Positions 25,942 to 34,661 of a stretch of 64,000 bases of DNA are shown here, piece after piece. Each line of letters begins with the position of its first letter. Position 1 is the first letter of the stretch. This stretch comes from Acidobacteriota bacterium (GTDB taxonomy: Bacteria > Acidobacteriota > Terriglobia > Terriglobales > Acidobacteriaceae): positions 1-64,000 of the forward strand of contig JAJXZT010000071.1 in the NCBI GenBank assembly GCA_021779935.1. Direction: 5' to 3'. The notes under the pieces were generated by a model. It did no database searches. It saw only the letters and a list, made by a program, of their open reading frames with translations, and was not told the DNA's origin. The position numbers and the translations under genes are program-made.

Positions 25942-27147
25942 ATGGCTGCTGCTGATCACTCCTATCTTTTCCGTTTCTCCGAGATCGCCGAGCAGGACAA
26001 CTGCGGCGAAGAACAGTGCGTTCCGGGCTCGGCGCCGATACGCCTTGTCGGTATCGCCAAGCTGGCCGCCGAAGGAGACAAGCTTCGACAGGGGCACAAC
26101 GTGGAATATTTCACGCTGGAGTCCCGCTCGATCCTGAACCGCTGCACGGCTCCCCGGATGCCGTTCACCTGGACGATCAATCCCTACAGGGGATGCGAGT
26201 TTGCGTGCAAATACTGCTACGCGCGGTACACGCACGAGTTCCTGGAGATTCGCGACAATATTGAATTCGAACGGAAGATATTTCTGAAGCAGGCTGCCGG
26301 GCTGGAACCGAAAGCAGGCGAACCCGGAGCTGGATACGGTCGCCGTCCGGGGGATGGCTTGCAGGAACTTCTGCGCCGGGACCTGAAGAAGGTAAAGCCC
26401 GGAGAGGAGATCGCCATCGGTACCGCGACAGATCCTTATCAGCCGGCGGAACGCAGATTTGGACTGACGCGCACGATTCTGGCGGAACTGGCGCAGCACA
26501 GGGGCTTTGAAATCGGCATCGTGACCAAGTCCGACCTGGTGATGCGCGATATCGACCTGTTTCAGCGCATCGCGGAGCACAACAGCCTCTTCATCAACCT
26601 GACGATTACGACACTGGATGCGCAGCTTGCGAGAATTCTGGAGCCGCGCGCTCCACGACCGGATCTGCGGATGAACGCGGTCAAGGAGTTGAACGCAGCG
26701 GGAATCGATGCGGGGGTGATCTGCGCGCCGGTGGTGCCGGGTATTACAGACTCCGTGCAGTCACTGGATGCACTGGTGCGGGAGACGAAGCACGCAGGCG
26801 GAAAGTATATTTTTGCGAATCCACTGTTCCTTAAGCCATGCTCGGCAAGCGTCTTCCTTCCCTTCCTCGACAAGGAGTTTCCGAAGTTGGCCGAGGGATA
26901 CAGGAAACGCTACGAGGGCAAGGCGTTCGTGGAGAAGGCGTACAAGAGAAGAATTTCAGATCTGATGAAGGCGCTGCGCACGAAGTACAACGTTCGTTGG
27001 GAGTCGCGCCGCGACCAGGAGCGTGCGCGAAAGCTCAAGGAGCATCCGGACGCCGCACAGATGGGATTGTTTTACGAACTAAGCCCGCCTGAGGAGAAGC
27101 CGGAGCTCCCGCTCGGCTACCAGAGGCGCCGCCGGTCGATGTGCTGA
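25942..27147 (+). CDS. Radical SAM protein, SPL-like family
   Basis: 401-residue radical SAM enzyme. The cluster motif C-x3-C-x2-C is in NPYRGCEFACKYCYARYTH (about residues 82-100). It resembles the spore-photoproduct-lyase-like group typified by Rv2578c/PA0069, with ATDPYQPAERRFGLTR and VPGITDS. The group's substrate is not established; a DNA-repair role is only suggested by the family name. It starts at an ATG after AAGGTG. No obvious operon partner; the next gene is convergent. Confidence 0.88.
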   Translation: MAAADHSYLFRFSEIAEQDNCGEEQCVPGSAPIRLVGIAKLAAEGDKLRQGHNVEYFTLESRSILNRCTAPRMPFTWTINPYRGCEFACKYCYARYTHEFLEIRDNIEFERKIFLKQAAGLEPKAGEPGAGYGRRPGDGLQELLRRDLKKVKPGEEIAIGTATDPYQPAERRFGLTRTILAELAQHRGFEIGIVTKSDLVMRDIDLFQRIAEHNSLFINLTITTLDAQLARILEPRAPRPDLRMNAVKELNAAGIDAGVICAPVVPGITDSVQSLDALVRETKHAGGKYIFANPLFLKPCSASVFLPFLDKEFPKLAEGYRKRYEGKAFVEKAYKRRISDLMKALRTKYNVRWESRRDQERARKLKEHPDAAQMGLFYELSPPEEKPELPLGYQRRRRSMC

Positions 27148-27168
27148 GCCGGAGGCGCGTGACCAGGG

Positions 27169-27543
27169 CTATTTCCCGGCGATGCCGGACTGATCGAGCA
27201 TCACAAGCAGATAGAAGTCGCGATCACGGATAGCCTTGAAACTCTGCTGCCAGCCCTTCAAGTTGCCGGCGGTTCTGTCTCGTATCCATGCGCGCTTGAT
27301 CAGCAACGCAATCTTGGCTTCGTAACTTTCGGAGTCATGTGTCGCATCGAAACGCTCGACCATCTCCTCATCGATCGGAGTGCCGTCTTCCTCGGAAAAA
27401 GCGAGCATTGCCTTCTCGTCACTGGAAAGGTTGATTCCATCGAGTGTTGCCTGTTCGACAACCTTGCCGATAAGGAATTTCTTCGCGGCCAGGTATTCGG
27501 TTTCGGCTGCGTCCATAACATCCTCCGCGGTCTTATTCGCCAT
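27169..27543 (-). CDS. Hypothetical protein coupled to crp
   Basis: 124 residues, rich in Glu, Asp, Lys and Ala, no membrane segment, no cysteine, predicted mostly helical. Not recognised. The ATG at 27543 lies inside the end of the upstream crp/fnr gene (11-bp overlap), so expression is coupled to that regulator. It could be an accessory or anti-regulator, but nothing in the sequence proves it. Confidence 0.7.
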   Translation of the reverse strand: MANKTAEDVMDAAETEYLAAKKFLIGKVVEQATLDGINLSSDEKAMLAFSEEDGTPIDEEMVERFDATHDSESYEAKIALLIKRAWIRDRTAGNLKGWQQSFKAIRDRDFYLLVMLDQSGIAGK

Positions 27544-28246
27544 CTTTGAGTTCTTCCAGAAGTTTCTTCAGGTCAGGAATGATGACCGTGCGGCCTTCGA
27601 TACGAAGCAGGCCCTCGCTTTGAAAACGGCTCATGTTGCGGGAAACGAGCTCGCGCACGGTTCCGATCTGAGCCGCAATGTCCTGGTTCGTGCTGGGAAG
27701 GGTGAATTCAATTCCCTGTGCAGTCTTCTTCCCTTCCGTACGAGCTAACCGCGCGAGCAACGCAGCAAGGCGGTGCCTGACGGTGGTGAACGACAACTCC
27801 TCGATAATACCCACGAGTCTGCGCAGCCGCGCACCGACCACGGCAAGAACCTTCAGGCCGACTTCCGGGTACTGCATGCAAAGCGCATGGAAGTCCTGCT
27901 TGCTATAGAAGAGCATGGTCGCTTCGGTAACTGCCTGGGCCGACGCCGGATAGTTGCCGCCGTCGAATACCGGCAGCTCAGCGACGGAGCTTCCGGGGCC
28001 GTCGATGGAAAGCACCTGCTCGCGGCCTCCCGGAGAATTCTTGAAGATTCGCACGCTGCCGCTTTTCACGACGTAGAGCCCGGAGCAATTTTCGCCTTCA
28101 GCAAAGACGAGTTCACCCGCATCGAAATGGCGCTCAATAATCCGTGAACGGACTAGCTCGAACTGCTGCTCGGTGAGCGCTGAAAAAACCGGGACCCGGC
28201 GGAGAATGTCGGACGGCTCAATAGGCGTAAAAGGCATCCGGGACAT
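27533..28246 (-). CDS. Crp/Fnr family transcription regulator (first of three)
   Basis: 237 residues. An N-terminal cyclic-nucleotide-binding-like beta-roll (about 18-125; GELVFAEGENCSGLYVVKSGSVRIFK), a dimerisation helix and a C-terminal winged helix (about 170-235). The recognition helix reads GTVRELVSRNMSRF: Arg-Glu at the positions of CRP R180-E181 and Arg at R185, the residues CRP uses to read GTGA. It has no N-terminal C-x2-C set, unlike the two paralogues at 39-40 kb, so it probably senses a different signal. Confidence 0.93.
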   Translation of the reverse strand: MSRMPFTPIEPSDILRRVPVFSALTEQQFELVRSRIIERHFDAGELVFAEGENCSGLYVVKSGSVRIFKNSPGGREQVLSIDGPGSSVAELPVFDGGNYPASAQAVTEATMLFYSKQDFHALCMQYPEVGLKVLAVVGARLRRLVGIIEELSFTTVRHRLAALLARLARTEGKKTAQGIEFTLPSTNQDIAAQIGTVRELVSRNMSRFQSEGLLRIEGRTVIIPDLKKLLEELKDGE

Positions 28247-28290
28247 TGTATCGCGAGACAGCTATTCCCGCGCCGGACAATGGGTTGGGC

Positions 28291-28317
28291 AAAAGAATGG
28301 CGGGCCCGATGCCCGCC
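28291..28317 (-). terminator. Terminator of the radical SAM-ywiC transcript
   Basis: Stem GGCGGGC / GCCCGCC (7 bp, loop 5) followed on the minus strand by ATTCTTTTG, 92 bp after the YwiC-like stop. Confidence 0.7.
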
Positions 28318-28408
28318 GCGTAATGCGATACAGATATCAATCAATGCAGGTACTTCAGGAGGCTTCTACTGCAAAACCAAATATGAGCTGGGCCCTGGGC
28401 CGAGTCCT

Positions 28409-29269
28409 TCAGTGACGAAGAATAAACGCCGCCATCAGCAGGACGCCAAAAGTGATTCCGTGCAGCAGTTCCGCAAGACCAAGCCGCTGCACATCCAAGG
28501 TCTGCGCTTTTCCGGCCAGCCAGAAGAACCCGCGGAATGTGACCGGGAGGAACGCAATAATCGCCAGTAACGGAAGCAGTCCCGCACGTTCGGCGGCAAG
28601 CACGGCGCCGAGCATCAGAATCTGCCCGAGGATAAAATTCCGCGCGCTGTGCGCACGTTCCGCAAAGCCAGCAGTACGAGCGTTACGAATACGAGACTGC
28701 ACGTAATGAACCTGGTTGCCGGCAAAGAGCCATGACGCTATCCAGAGCGCAAGCGCGGTGCGATCGAGCCTGCCGGTAACGACGTAGTACGCTCCCGCAG
28801 ACGTGGATGTAAGTCCGATGCATCCGATGATTTGCGCGACAGTGCGAACCTTGCGACCGAAGAGCCGCACACAGGCCTGTAACGCGAAAGACGCGCCTGC
28901 AATGCTTCCAATCAACAACAGCCCGCGATTGCGACCGCCCCAGAGCAATCCAAGCAAACACAGTAATGAAAATGGAGCAAGAATGGACAGCGTCTGCAAA
29001 ACTGCATTGCGCTCTTCGCGGGTGTGCGCACGCATGGGAGAAAAACCAAGCCAGCTTTCCAGTGGGGTACGCAGACAGAAAAGCGAAAGTGACGTGAGCA
29101 GGAAAAGCACAAGGTTCCCGATTGCGTTTCCGTACGGAAAAGCCACACACGCGCCAGTGACCAGAGGCACCAGCAGCAGTCCCCACGCGCCGTGCTCACG
29201 AGGAAATACCAGCGAGCGGATGCGCGAAGGATGATGCACTGGGCGGATGCTGGTGACCATTTCAGACAT
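28409..29269 (-). CDS. YwiC-like membrane protein
   Basis: 286-residue integral membrane protein with about nine to ten hydrophobic helices. It resembles the YwiC-like family, opening with PREHGAWGLLLVPLVTG, a family hallmark. In Bacillus subtilis ywiC sits among anaerobic nitrate-respiration genes, but its function is unknown. The ATG at 29269 follows GGGAGTATCT; the frame is open another 80 codons upstream, overlapping the radical SAM gene region, but has no membrane character. It is co-directional with, and 148 bp after, the radical SAM gene; no terminator is seen between them. Confidence 0.85.
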   Translation of the reverse strand: MSEMVTSIRPVHHPSRIRSLVFPREHGAWGLLLVPLVTGACVAFPYGNAIGNLVLFLLTSLSLFCLRTPLESWLGFSPMRAHTREERNAVLQTLSILAPFSLLCLLGLLWGGRNRGLLLIGSIAGASFALQACVRLFGRKVRTVAQIIGCIGLTSTSAGAYYVVTGRLDRTALALWIASWLFAGNQVHYVQSRIRNARTAGFAERAHSARNFILGQILMLGAVLAAERAGLLPLLAIIAFLPVTFRGFFWLAGKAQTLDVQRLGLAELLHGITFGVLLMAAFILRH

Positions 29270-29417
29270 AGATACTCCCAGGTCAGTTCGACCTTGCTTC
29301 GCCAGTTGATTGCCGTTCCTGAACCCCATGAACGGACCCCACACCAGGTACATCAGAAAAATCGGGCCGGACATTTGCGATTGCGCAGGCTTGCCGTCCG
29401 GCCCGGAAGTTTTGTTT

Positions 29418-30632
29418 CTACACCTTGGCTTGCATTGACTTTGGCTGATAGACGCAGAATGGCTCCGAGGCCATGTAGTCGCCGGTTGCAGCAAAGGCAC
29501 GCGCACGGCATCCCATGCAGACGTTGCGGAATTCGCAGCAGCCGCACTTTCCGGTCAGCTTGTCGTTGTCACGCAGTGTGTCAAACACTTGCGAGTGATT
29601 CCAAATCTCGGAGAACGGTTGTTCGCGAAGATCGCCAGCCAGCGCGGGCAGATAACCGCACGGGAAGACCTGGCCTTCATGCGAGATGAAACACACACCG
29701 GTACCCGCAAGGCATCCCTTGGTAACAGCGTTCATGGCGTTCGGATCGCCGGGGTGGCCGCCTGGATGTCCGCCGGGATGACCTGGCTTCAACGAAATTC
29801 CGGTGGAGCCCGGCATGGTCATGTCGGTTGGACCGATTTCCGACGGGTTGGCAGCGGGGGCTGCTCCGTAGCCGGTGGCCTTGCGCTCTTCCGCACGGCG
29901 CTGCCGGACGACGCGGAAATAATGCGGCGCGCACGTCGCCTTCAGTTCGATATCGCCGCTCTGCGACTGATCGTAAAACCAGTTGAGAATGCGCTCGTAC
30001 TCTTCGGGCGGAACCATCTGCTCGTCGGCGATGTCGACGCCGCATCCGACCGGAACGAGAAGGAACGTATGCAACGCGTCGGCGCCAAGGGTCCGCACGA
30101 GTTCGAGAACCTTGGGCAACTCGACGGCATTGTGACGTGCGATCGTCATGTTGATCTGCACGGCCATTCCGAGGTCCTTGAGATTACGGAAGCCATAGAT
30201 GGCAGCATCAAACGCGCCGGGAATACCACGGAAGCTATCGTGGGTTTCGGCGTTGGCGCCGTCCAGGCTGATGGATACGCGCTTCACGCCGGAGTCGACG
30301 ATCTTGCGCGCGATCTCACGGGTGACCAGCGTCCCGTTGGTGGCCAGCGCAACGCGCAAACCGCGGTCGGTGCCGTAACGCGCCAGATGGAAGATGTCCG
30401 GACGGTAGAGCGGTTCGCCACCGCTGAGAACAAGAATTGGATTGGCAAAGCTGGCGATCTGGTCGATGATGTCAAGCGCCTTGGGCGTTGGAAGATCGGT
30501 CGGGGAGGCCAACTCGGTGGCCGTCGCACGGCAATGAACACAACGAAGATTACAGCCCTTGGTAACTTCCCAGAAAATGAGTCGCGGGGTGTATTTCTGC
30601 TGCCCACTCGCTCCGTTCGCGCTCGGGTTCAT
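29418..30632 (-). CDS. Radical SAM/SPASM protein, AhbD/NirJ-like, with GHPGG repeats
   Basis: 404 residues. Radical SAM cluster C27-x3-C31-x2-C34 (TKGCNLRCVHC), GGEPLYRPD, and a C-terminal SPASM region with Cys at about 307, 314, 325, 363, 365, 366, 372, 375 and 393 for auxiliary clusters. The KATCAPHYFR segment (C234) is typical of the haem-maturation group AhbC/AhbD/NirJ, which act on tetrapyrroles or peptides, so a role in haem or haem d1 formation is possible but unproven. Residues 284-295 carry three GHPG repeats, a His/Gly insertion that may bind metal. ATG at 30632 follows AAGGAGAATTC. A tandem Crp/Fnr-type operator pair lies about 87-122 bp upstream. Confidence 0.9.
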   Translation of the reverse strand: MNPSANGASGQQKYTPRLIFWEVTKGCNLRCVHCRATATELASPTDLPTPKALDIIDQIASFANPILVLSGGEPLYRPDIFHLARYGTDRGLRVALATNGTLVTREIARKIVDSGVKRVSISLDGANAETHDSFRGIPGAFDAAIYGFRNLKDLGMAVQINMTIARHNAVELPKVLELVRTLGADALHTFLLVPVGCGVDIADEQMVPPEEYERILNWFYDQSQSGDIELKATCAPHYFRVVRQRRAEERKATGYGAAPAANPSEIGPTDMTMPGSTGISLKPGHPGGHPGGHPGDPNAMNAVTKGCLAGTGVCFISHEGQVFPCGYLPALAGDLREQPFSEIWNHSQVFDTLRDNDKLTGKCGCCEFRNVCMGCRARAFAATGDYMASEPFCVYQPKSMQAKV

Positions 30633-30718
30633 GAATTCTCCTTACTCGGGGTCATGCCAGGTAGCTCCTTGTTGCTCGACCGTGAACTCAAGATACGGGA
30701 ACGATGTCGCACAGGGCC

Positions 30719-30754
30719 GTGATTCTACTCACGACAATCTGTGACGTTCATCAC
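30719..30754 (-). promoter_or_regulatory. Tandem Crp/Fnr-type operators upstream of the radical SAM gene
   Basis: Two perfect GTGA-N6-TCAC palindromes: GTGATTCTACTCAC (30719-30732) and GTGACGTTCATCAC (30741-30754), starts exactly 22 bp apart. Centres are 93 and 115 bp before the start codon at 30632. Confidence 0.7.
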
Positions 30755-30815
30755 TCCGGTGAAAACCTTACCTGGCAAGGGTTTCCAGCGAGGATGCAGA
30801 ACATCCTGAGTCCGA

Positions 30816-30843
30816 GAAAAAGGCGCAGCACACGGCTGCGCCT
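30816..30843 (-). terminator. Terminator after the NapC/NirT-like gene
   Basis: Stem AGGCGCAG / CTGCGCCT (8 bp, loop 7) followed on the minus strand by TTTTTCTC, 49 bp after the cytochrome stop. Confidence 0.8.
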
Positions 30844-30891
30844 CAAATTGGCGTCGCACGAAATTACGTGGTCGTGCGACCGGTGATTCGT

Positions 30892-32427
30892 TTACGGACC
30901 GACTCCACCCGTGTGGCAATCGGAACAATTGACGTCCTTCAAGTCGCCAATATCGACGGGGTGCTTGAACTGCATACCCTGCGGCGTTGCTGCAATCGAG
31001 GCGGCACCCTCCGTTTGCGACAGGATGGTATGGCAGGCATTGCAATCCTTGGTGATGACCTTGCCATCCGGACTGACGTGATTGCCGTCATGGCAGCGGA
31101 AGCATCCCTGGAAGTAGTAGTGCCCGATATTGTTCGGGTGCGTCTGCCAGGTGACCTTCATCTCCGGGAAGATGGTGCGCTGGAAAATCTTTTGCAATTG
31201 CGAAACCATCTCCTCGATCTCGCCGGCCTTCGACTTTGCGATATCGGGATACTTGTCCTTGTAGAAGGCGGGGATTTGCGTGGCGATTGCCTGGAGTGCT
31301 TCGGGCGTCGTCTTGTAAGTGGCGGTGAGAAGCTGCACGCCTTCCATCTTGGCGTACGGCAGATTGCGATCGATGCGATTGGTGGCCAGCGCGTTGTCCA
31401 CCGAGCGATCCGGTGGCGGGAAATCATGCGTCGGACGGTTGTGGCAGTCGACGCAATCCATGCGACGTTCGGCCATCTTGTTGATCGTCGCAGCGTCCAC
31501 ACCCTTTTCGGTGAAGACGGTGGTGCGACCTTCGCGGTCGGTGATCTGCACCCATGGAATGTTCATGCGGGTGGGATCGGATTTGTACATCACGACGTTG
31601 GCGATGTTCATGTGCCAGTGAATGCCCATGGCTTCGCCGTTGTTAGCGTCACCGCCACCGGTTTTAATGAGCAAGCTGATCTGGCGCGGAGTGTTCTTTT
31701 CGTCGTCGCCGAACTCGTTGATGACCTTGAGCTGTGCGCCCCAGAACTTCTTGGGCCAGTGGCACTGTTCGCAGGTCTCGGGAGCTGGGCGCAGGTTCGC
31801 GACGGGCGTCTCGATGGGACGAGGATAGGTTCCGAGCACCGTGTAGTAGACCTGGCGCAGACCGGACATCTTGGAGCGCACATACCAGCTTGCGCCGTTT
31901 CCGACGTGGCAGTCGACGCAGCGAACCCGGGCGTGCGGCGAGTTCTGGTGCGCGGTGTATTCGGGATGCATCACCGTATGGCAAAGCTGTCCACAGAACT
32001 GCGTGGAGTCCGTGTACTCATAACCCTGATAACTGCCGATCGCGCTCATGATGACAAACAGCACGACGAAGGCAAGAAAGAATGCAATGCTGCTGCGCTG
32101 CGCCGGGTTATTCAAATCAAGCAACGGAAACTTGGGCAGAGTTGGCAGTTTGCGACGATGCAGCGAACGCTGTCGCCACATTCCAAAGGGCACCAGAAGC
32201 AGGCCGAAGACGAAGAACCCAGGCATCACCATGTAGGCGAGAAGGCCAATGTATGGGCTGGGGCGTTTCGACAGCAGATCTAGGAGAAAGAGAAAGATGA
32301 TGTTGGCAAGCGAGACCGCCGCGAGCGCCAGTCCAATCAGACTGATGTAGTTACGTAACAATTCGCGGAGGCTCAGGTCTTCACCATTAGGGGGCAATGG
32401 GGTATTCACCGAACCGGTGTCACTCAT
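30892..32427 (-). CDS. Seven-haem NapC/NirT-family membrane cytochrome c
   Basis: 511 residues. Three hydrophobic helices (about 30-55, 66-88, 112-132) anchor a periplasmic multihaem domain, as in NapC/NirT/NrfH quinol oxidases that pass electrons from the quinol pool to periplasmic partners. Six canonical C-x2-C-H motifs are seen (CVDCH, CEQCH, CVDCH, CFRCH, CNACH, CSDCH) plus an N-terminal C-x3-C-H (CGQLCH) followed by TVMHPEY, which places a haem next to the membrane. This domain is longer than in four-haem NapC. ATG at 32427 follows AGGAG; an ATG at 32457 would add ten residues. The partner reductase is not encoded beside it. Confidence 0.92.
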   Translation of the reverse strand: MSDTGSVNTPLPPNGEDLSLRELLRNYISLIGLALAAVSLANIIFLFLLDLLSKRPSPYIGLLAYMVMPGFFVFGLLLVPFGMWRQRSLHRRKLPTLPKFPLLDLNNPAQRSSIAFFLAFVVLFVIMSAIGSYQGYEYTDSTQFCGQLCHTVMHPEYTAHQNSPHARVRCVDCHVGNGASWYVRSKMSGLRQVYYTVLGTYPRPIETPVANLRPAPETCEQCHWPKKFWGAQLKVINEFGDDEKNTPRQISLLIKTGGGDANNGEAMGIHWHMNIANVVMYKSDPTRMNIPWVQITDREGRTTVFTEKGVDAATINKMAERRMDCVDCHNRPTHDFPPPDRSVDNALATNRIDRNLPYAKMEGVQLLTATYKTTPEALQAIATQIPAFYKDKYPDIAKSKAGEIEEMVSQLQKIFQRTIFPEMKVTWQTHPNNIGHYYFQGCFRCHDGNHVSPDGKVITKDCNACHTILSQTEGAASIAATPQGMQFKHPVDIGDLKDVNCSDCHTGGVGP

Positions 32428-32526
32428 CCGATAACTCCTGCATAGGATTCGGCCCAATCTTGCGACCGACTAATGCTGGCTGACAGACGCGCAAAAAACG
32501 GCGCGCTTAACCATACAGCAAGATTC

Positions 32527-32559
32527 AAGAAAAAGCAGCAGGCCGATCCACCGGCCTGC
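32527..32559 (-). terminator. Terminator after the 11-haem/cytochrome b gene
   Basis: Stem GCAGGCCG / CGGCCTGC (8 bp, loop 6) followed on the minus strand by TGCTTTTTCTTG, between the multihaem gene (ending 32598) and the NapC/NirT-like gene (starting 32427). Confidence 0.8.
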
Positions 32560-32597
32560 CGCCGACTAAACTACCAACCGCGACTGCGAAAGATACT

Positions 32598-34628
32598 TCA
32601 TTCGGTCGCCGCGGAATCCTTATTTTTTTTCTCCTGCGGGGCGTCTACAATCTGCTCCGCCGGAGGTTCGTCTTCCATCACTACCGCACTGAGCGTCTCG
32701 TAATCGAGGGCGTGCTCTTCGCGATAGTGTTCAAGGCTCATCTTGCCGTCGAACCATGCCCAGTTCATCGGGTATGAGTCGGGGTCGAAGATGATCATGT
32801 AGAAGTGCCACACAATGATGGCCAGGGTGGCAAGAATGGCCTCGTACCAGTGAATGGTGGTGGCAACATCGACCCACCAGCGCGGTACACGATCTCCAAC
32901 GAAAACCTGGAACCACATCATGAAGCCGGTAGCGCCCATGACGAAGGTTCCCCAGACAAGCGCCCAGTACTCCATCTTCTCGGCGTAATTGAACCGCTTG
33001 AACTGAGGCTTGCGGTTACTGAAGCCGAGATAGTAGGCGAAGACATCCACCATATCGGTGGCATCCTTCGGCTCAGGGAGCATGTCACGCCACATCTTCC
33101 GGCCTTCCGCATAACGGATGACATAGAAAATATGGAACAGGCTGGTTGCGATCAGTATGGAACCCGCAATGCGGTGCACGATGCTGCGAACGGACTCGTT
33201 GATGAACACCATCGCGAGCCAGGAATTCGGATACTTCAGGGAGAATCCCGTAAGCACCAGAATAATGAAACTCACGAAGAGACTGAGGTGCTGAATCTGC
33301 TGCAGCTTCGTCATGCGGGTGACAATGCGCGGCCCGCCAGAAATGTGCGCGTGTCCGTGCAAACGGTCCACAAGTTTCTTCCGCAGGATGATCAGGTTGT
33401 GGAGCACCATGAAGCCGATCGTGCCCCAGATCATCAGCAGGTAGAAACGCCGGATGAAGGCAAGGATCTTGGCCTCCGCAGCCTGTGGCGGCTCATCCGA
33501 CAAGTGGATCTTGCCCCTGGTGAAGCTCTCGTTCGCGCCGGGATGGCACTGACCGCAAGTCTTTACCAGGTTGGCCTTGTTGATGGTGGAACGCGGATCG
33601 CTGGACGGCAGAATGTCATGGACGCCGTGGCAACTGGCGCAGTTGGCAACCTTGGTGGAACCCATCTCATGCGCAAGACCGTGATAGCTGTCCTGGTAGG
33701 AGGATAGGCGGTTCCCGGGAACGCCAAACTCTCGCGTAAGAGTCACGCCGGAGTGACATTGCCCGCAGACTTCGGTGGCCAGATTCTGGGCATTGACGGT
33801 TGCAGTCGGGTCCTGGGGTCTTTTAATGCTATGAATGCCGTGACAATCCGTACACACCGGAGCGTGCAGGTTTCCCCTGGCTACTGCCTGACCGTGAATG
33901 CTTTCTGAATACTGTGCCGCTTCAGACCCGTGGCACTTGCCACAAGTCTTGGGAACGTTGGTTTTGAAAATCGGCGACTGCGGATTGCCGGGGCCCATGA
34001 TGTCGTGAGCTCCGTGGCAGTCCGTGCAGACCGCGGCCTTGTCATTGCCTTCCGCGCTGAGCTTGCCGTGCACGCTCTGCTGGTAGTTGATGACTGGCGT
34101 GGTGGTCACGCCCGAAGTTTCCATGACGAACTTCTGGCCGTGACATGCGCCGCAGGTTTTTGGAATGTTAGCGTGGTTGACCTTGGAATTCGGATCGCTG
34201 GGCGGCAGAAGCTCGTGAATGTTGCCATGACAGCTTTCGCAAGTCGCGGCATTGGAATTCCCTGCCGCAATCGCTCGCGCATGAATACTCTTGTCGTAAG
34301 TCTTCTGCTCGTCAGCATGACACTGGGCGCAGGTAGGCTTGGAGACGTTAGCGTCGTGTGGAAGCGACTTGATGTCTTTGTGGCAGTCAACACAGTTAAA
34401 CATCTGCCCGTGCATGGAGGCCTTGAACTTATCCTCGTTCACCTGCAGGCTAACTTGTTTGCCATTGACGTCCATGGTCAACGACGGATCACTGTGACAG
34501 GCCAAGCAATCCGCATTGGTCAACTGCTGCGGTTGCCTGGCCTGCGCAAGCCCGGTAAGCATCATTACCAGGCAAATGATTAGATATCCTCCGGGACCTT
34601 TCCCCGGATTTCTACCTCGGGAGAACAT
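32598..34628 (-). CDS. Eleven-haem cytochrome c fused to a cytochrome b membrane domain
   Basis: 676 residues. A signal/anchor segment (about 14-31) leads to a periplasmic region with 11 C-x2-C-H motifs between about residues 41 and 375 (CLACH, CVDCH, CAQCH, CESCH, CGACH, CTDCH, CGKCH, CTDCH, CGQCH, CASCH, CGQCH). The C-terminal about 250 residues form a four-helix cytochrome b561-like domain with membrane histidines (LHNLI, QHLSLF, VHRIAG, SLFHIFY, TIHWYEA, VWHFYM), as in formate-dehydrogenase or thiosulfate-reductase gamma subunits. One polypeptide thus joins quinol oxidation/reduction to a haem wire. It ends in an acidic cytoplasmic tail (EDEPPAEQIVDAPQEKKNK). It follows the small cytochrome c gene by 33 bp. 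Confidence 0.93.
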   Translation of the reverse strand: MFSRGRNPGKGPGGYLIICLVMMLTGLAQARQPQQLTNADCLACHSDPSLTMDVNGKQVSLQVNEDKFKASMHGQMFNCVDCHKDIKSLPHDANVSKPTCAQCHADEQKTYDKSIHARAIAAGNSNAATCESCHGNIHELLPPSDPNSKVNHANIPKTCGACHGQKFVMETSGVTTTPVINYQQSVHGKLSAEGNDKAAVCTDCHGAHDIMGPGNPQSPIFKTNVPKTCGKCHGSEAAQYSESIHGQAVARGNLHAPVCTDCHGIHSIKRPQDPTATVNAQNLATEVCGQCHSGVTLTREFGVPGNRLSSYQDSYHGLAHEMGSTKVANCASCHGVHDILPSSDPRSTINKANLVKTCGQCHPGANESFTRGKIHLSDEPPQAAEAKILAFIRRFYLLMIWGTIGFMVLHNLIILRKKLVDRLHGHAHISGGPRIVTRMTKLQQIQHLSLFVSFIILVLTGFSLKYPNSWLAMVFINESVRSIVHRIAGSILIATSLFHIFYVIRYAEGRKMWRDMLPEPKDATDMVDVFAYYLGFSNRKPQFKRFNYAEKMEYWALVWGTFVMGATGFMMWFQVFVGDRVPRWWVDVATTIHWYEAILATLAIIVWHFYMIIFDPDSYPMNWAWFDGKMSLEHYREEHALDYETLSAVVMEDEPPAEQIVDAPQEKKNKDSAATE

Positions 34629-34661
34629 CGAGCACCTCGGCTGCGCTCAAAACAGTATTGG

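Noticed and set aside
29418-32427. Nitrate or nitrite reductase system suggested by YwiC, NapC/NirT-like and radical SAM genes
   Set aside because: No molybdenum, haem cd1, copper or pentahaem (NrfA) reductase gene is present; only electron-transfer parts are seen.
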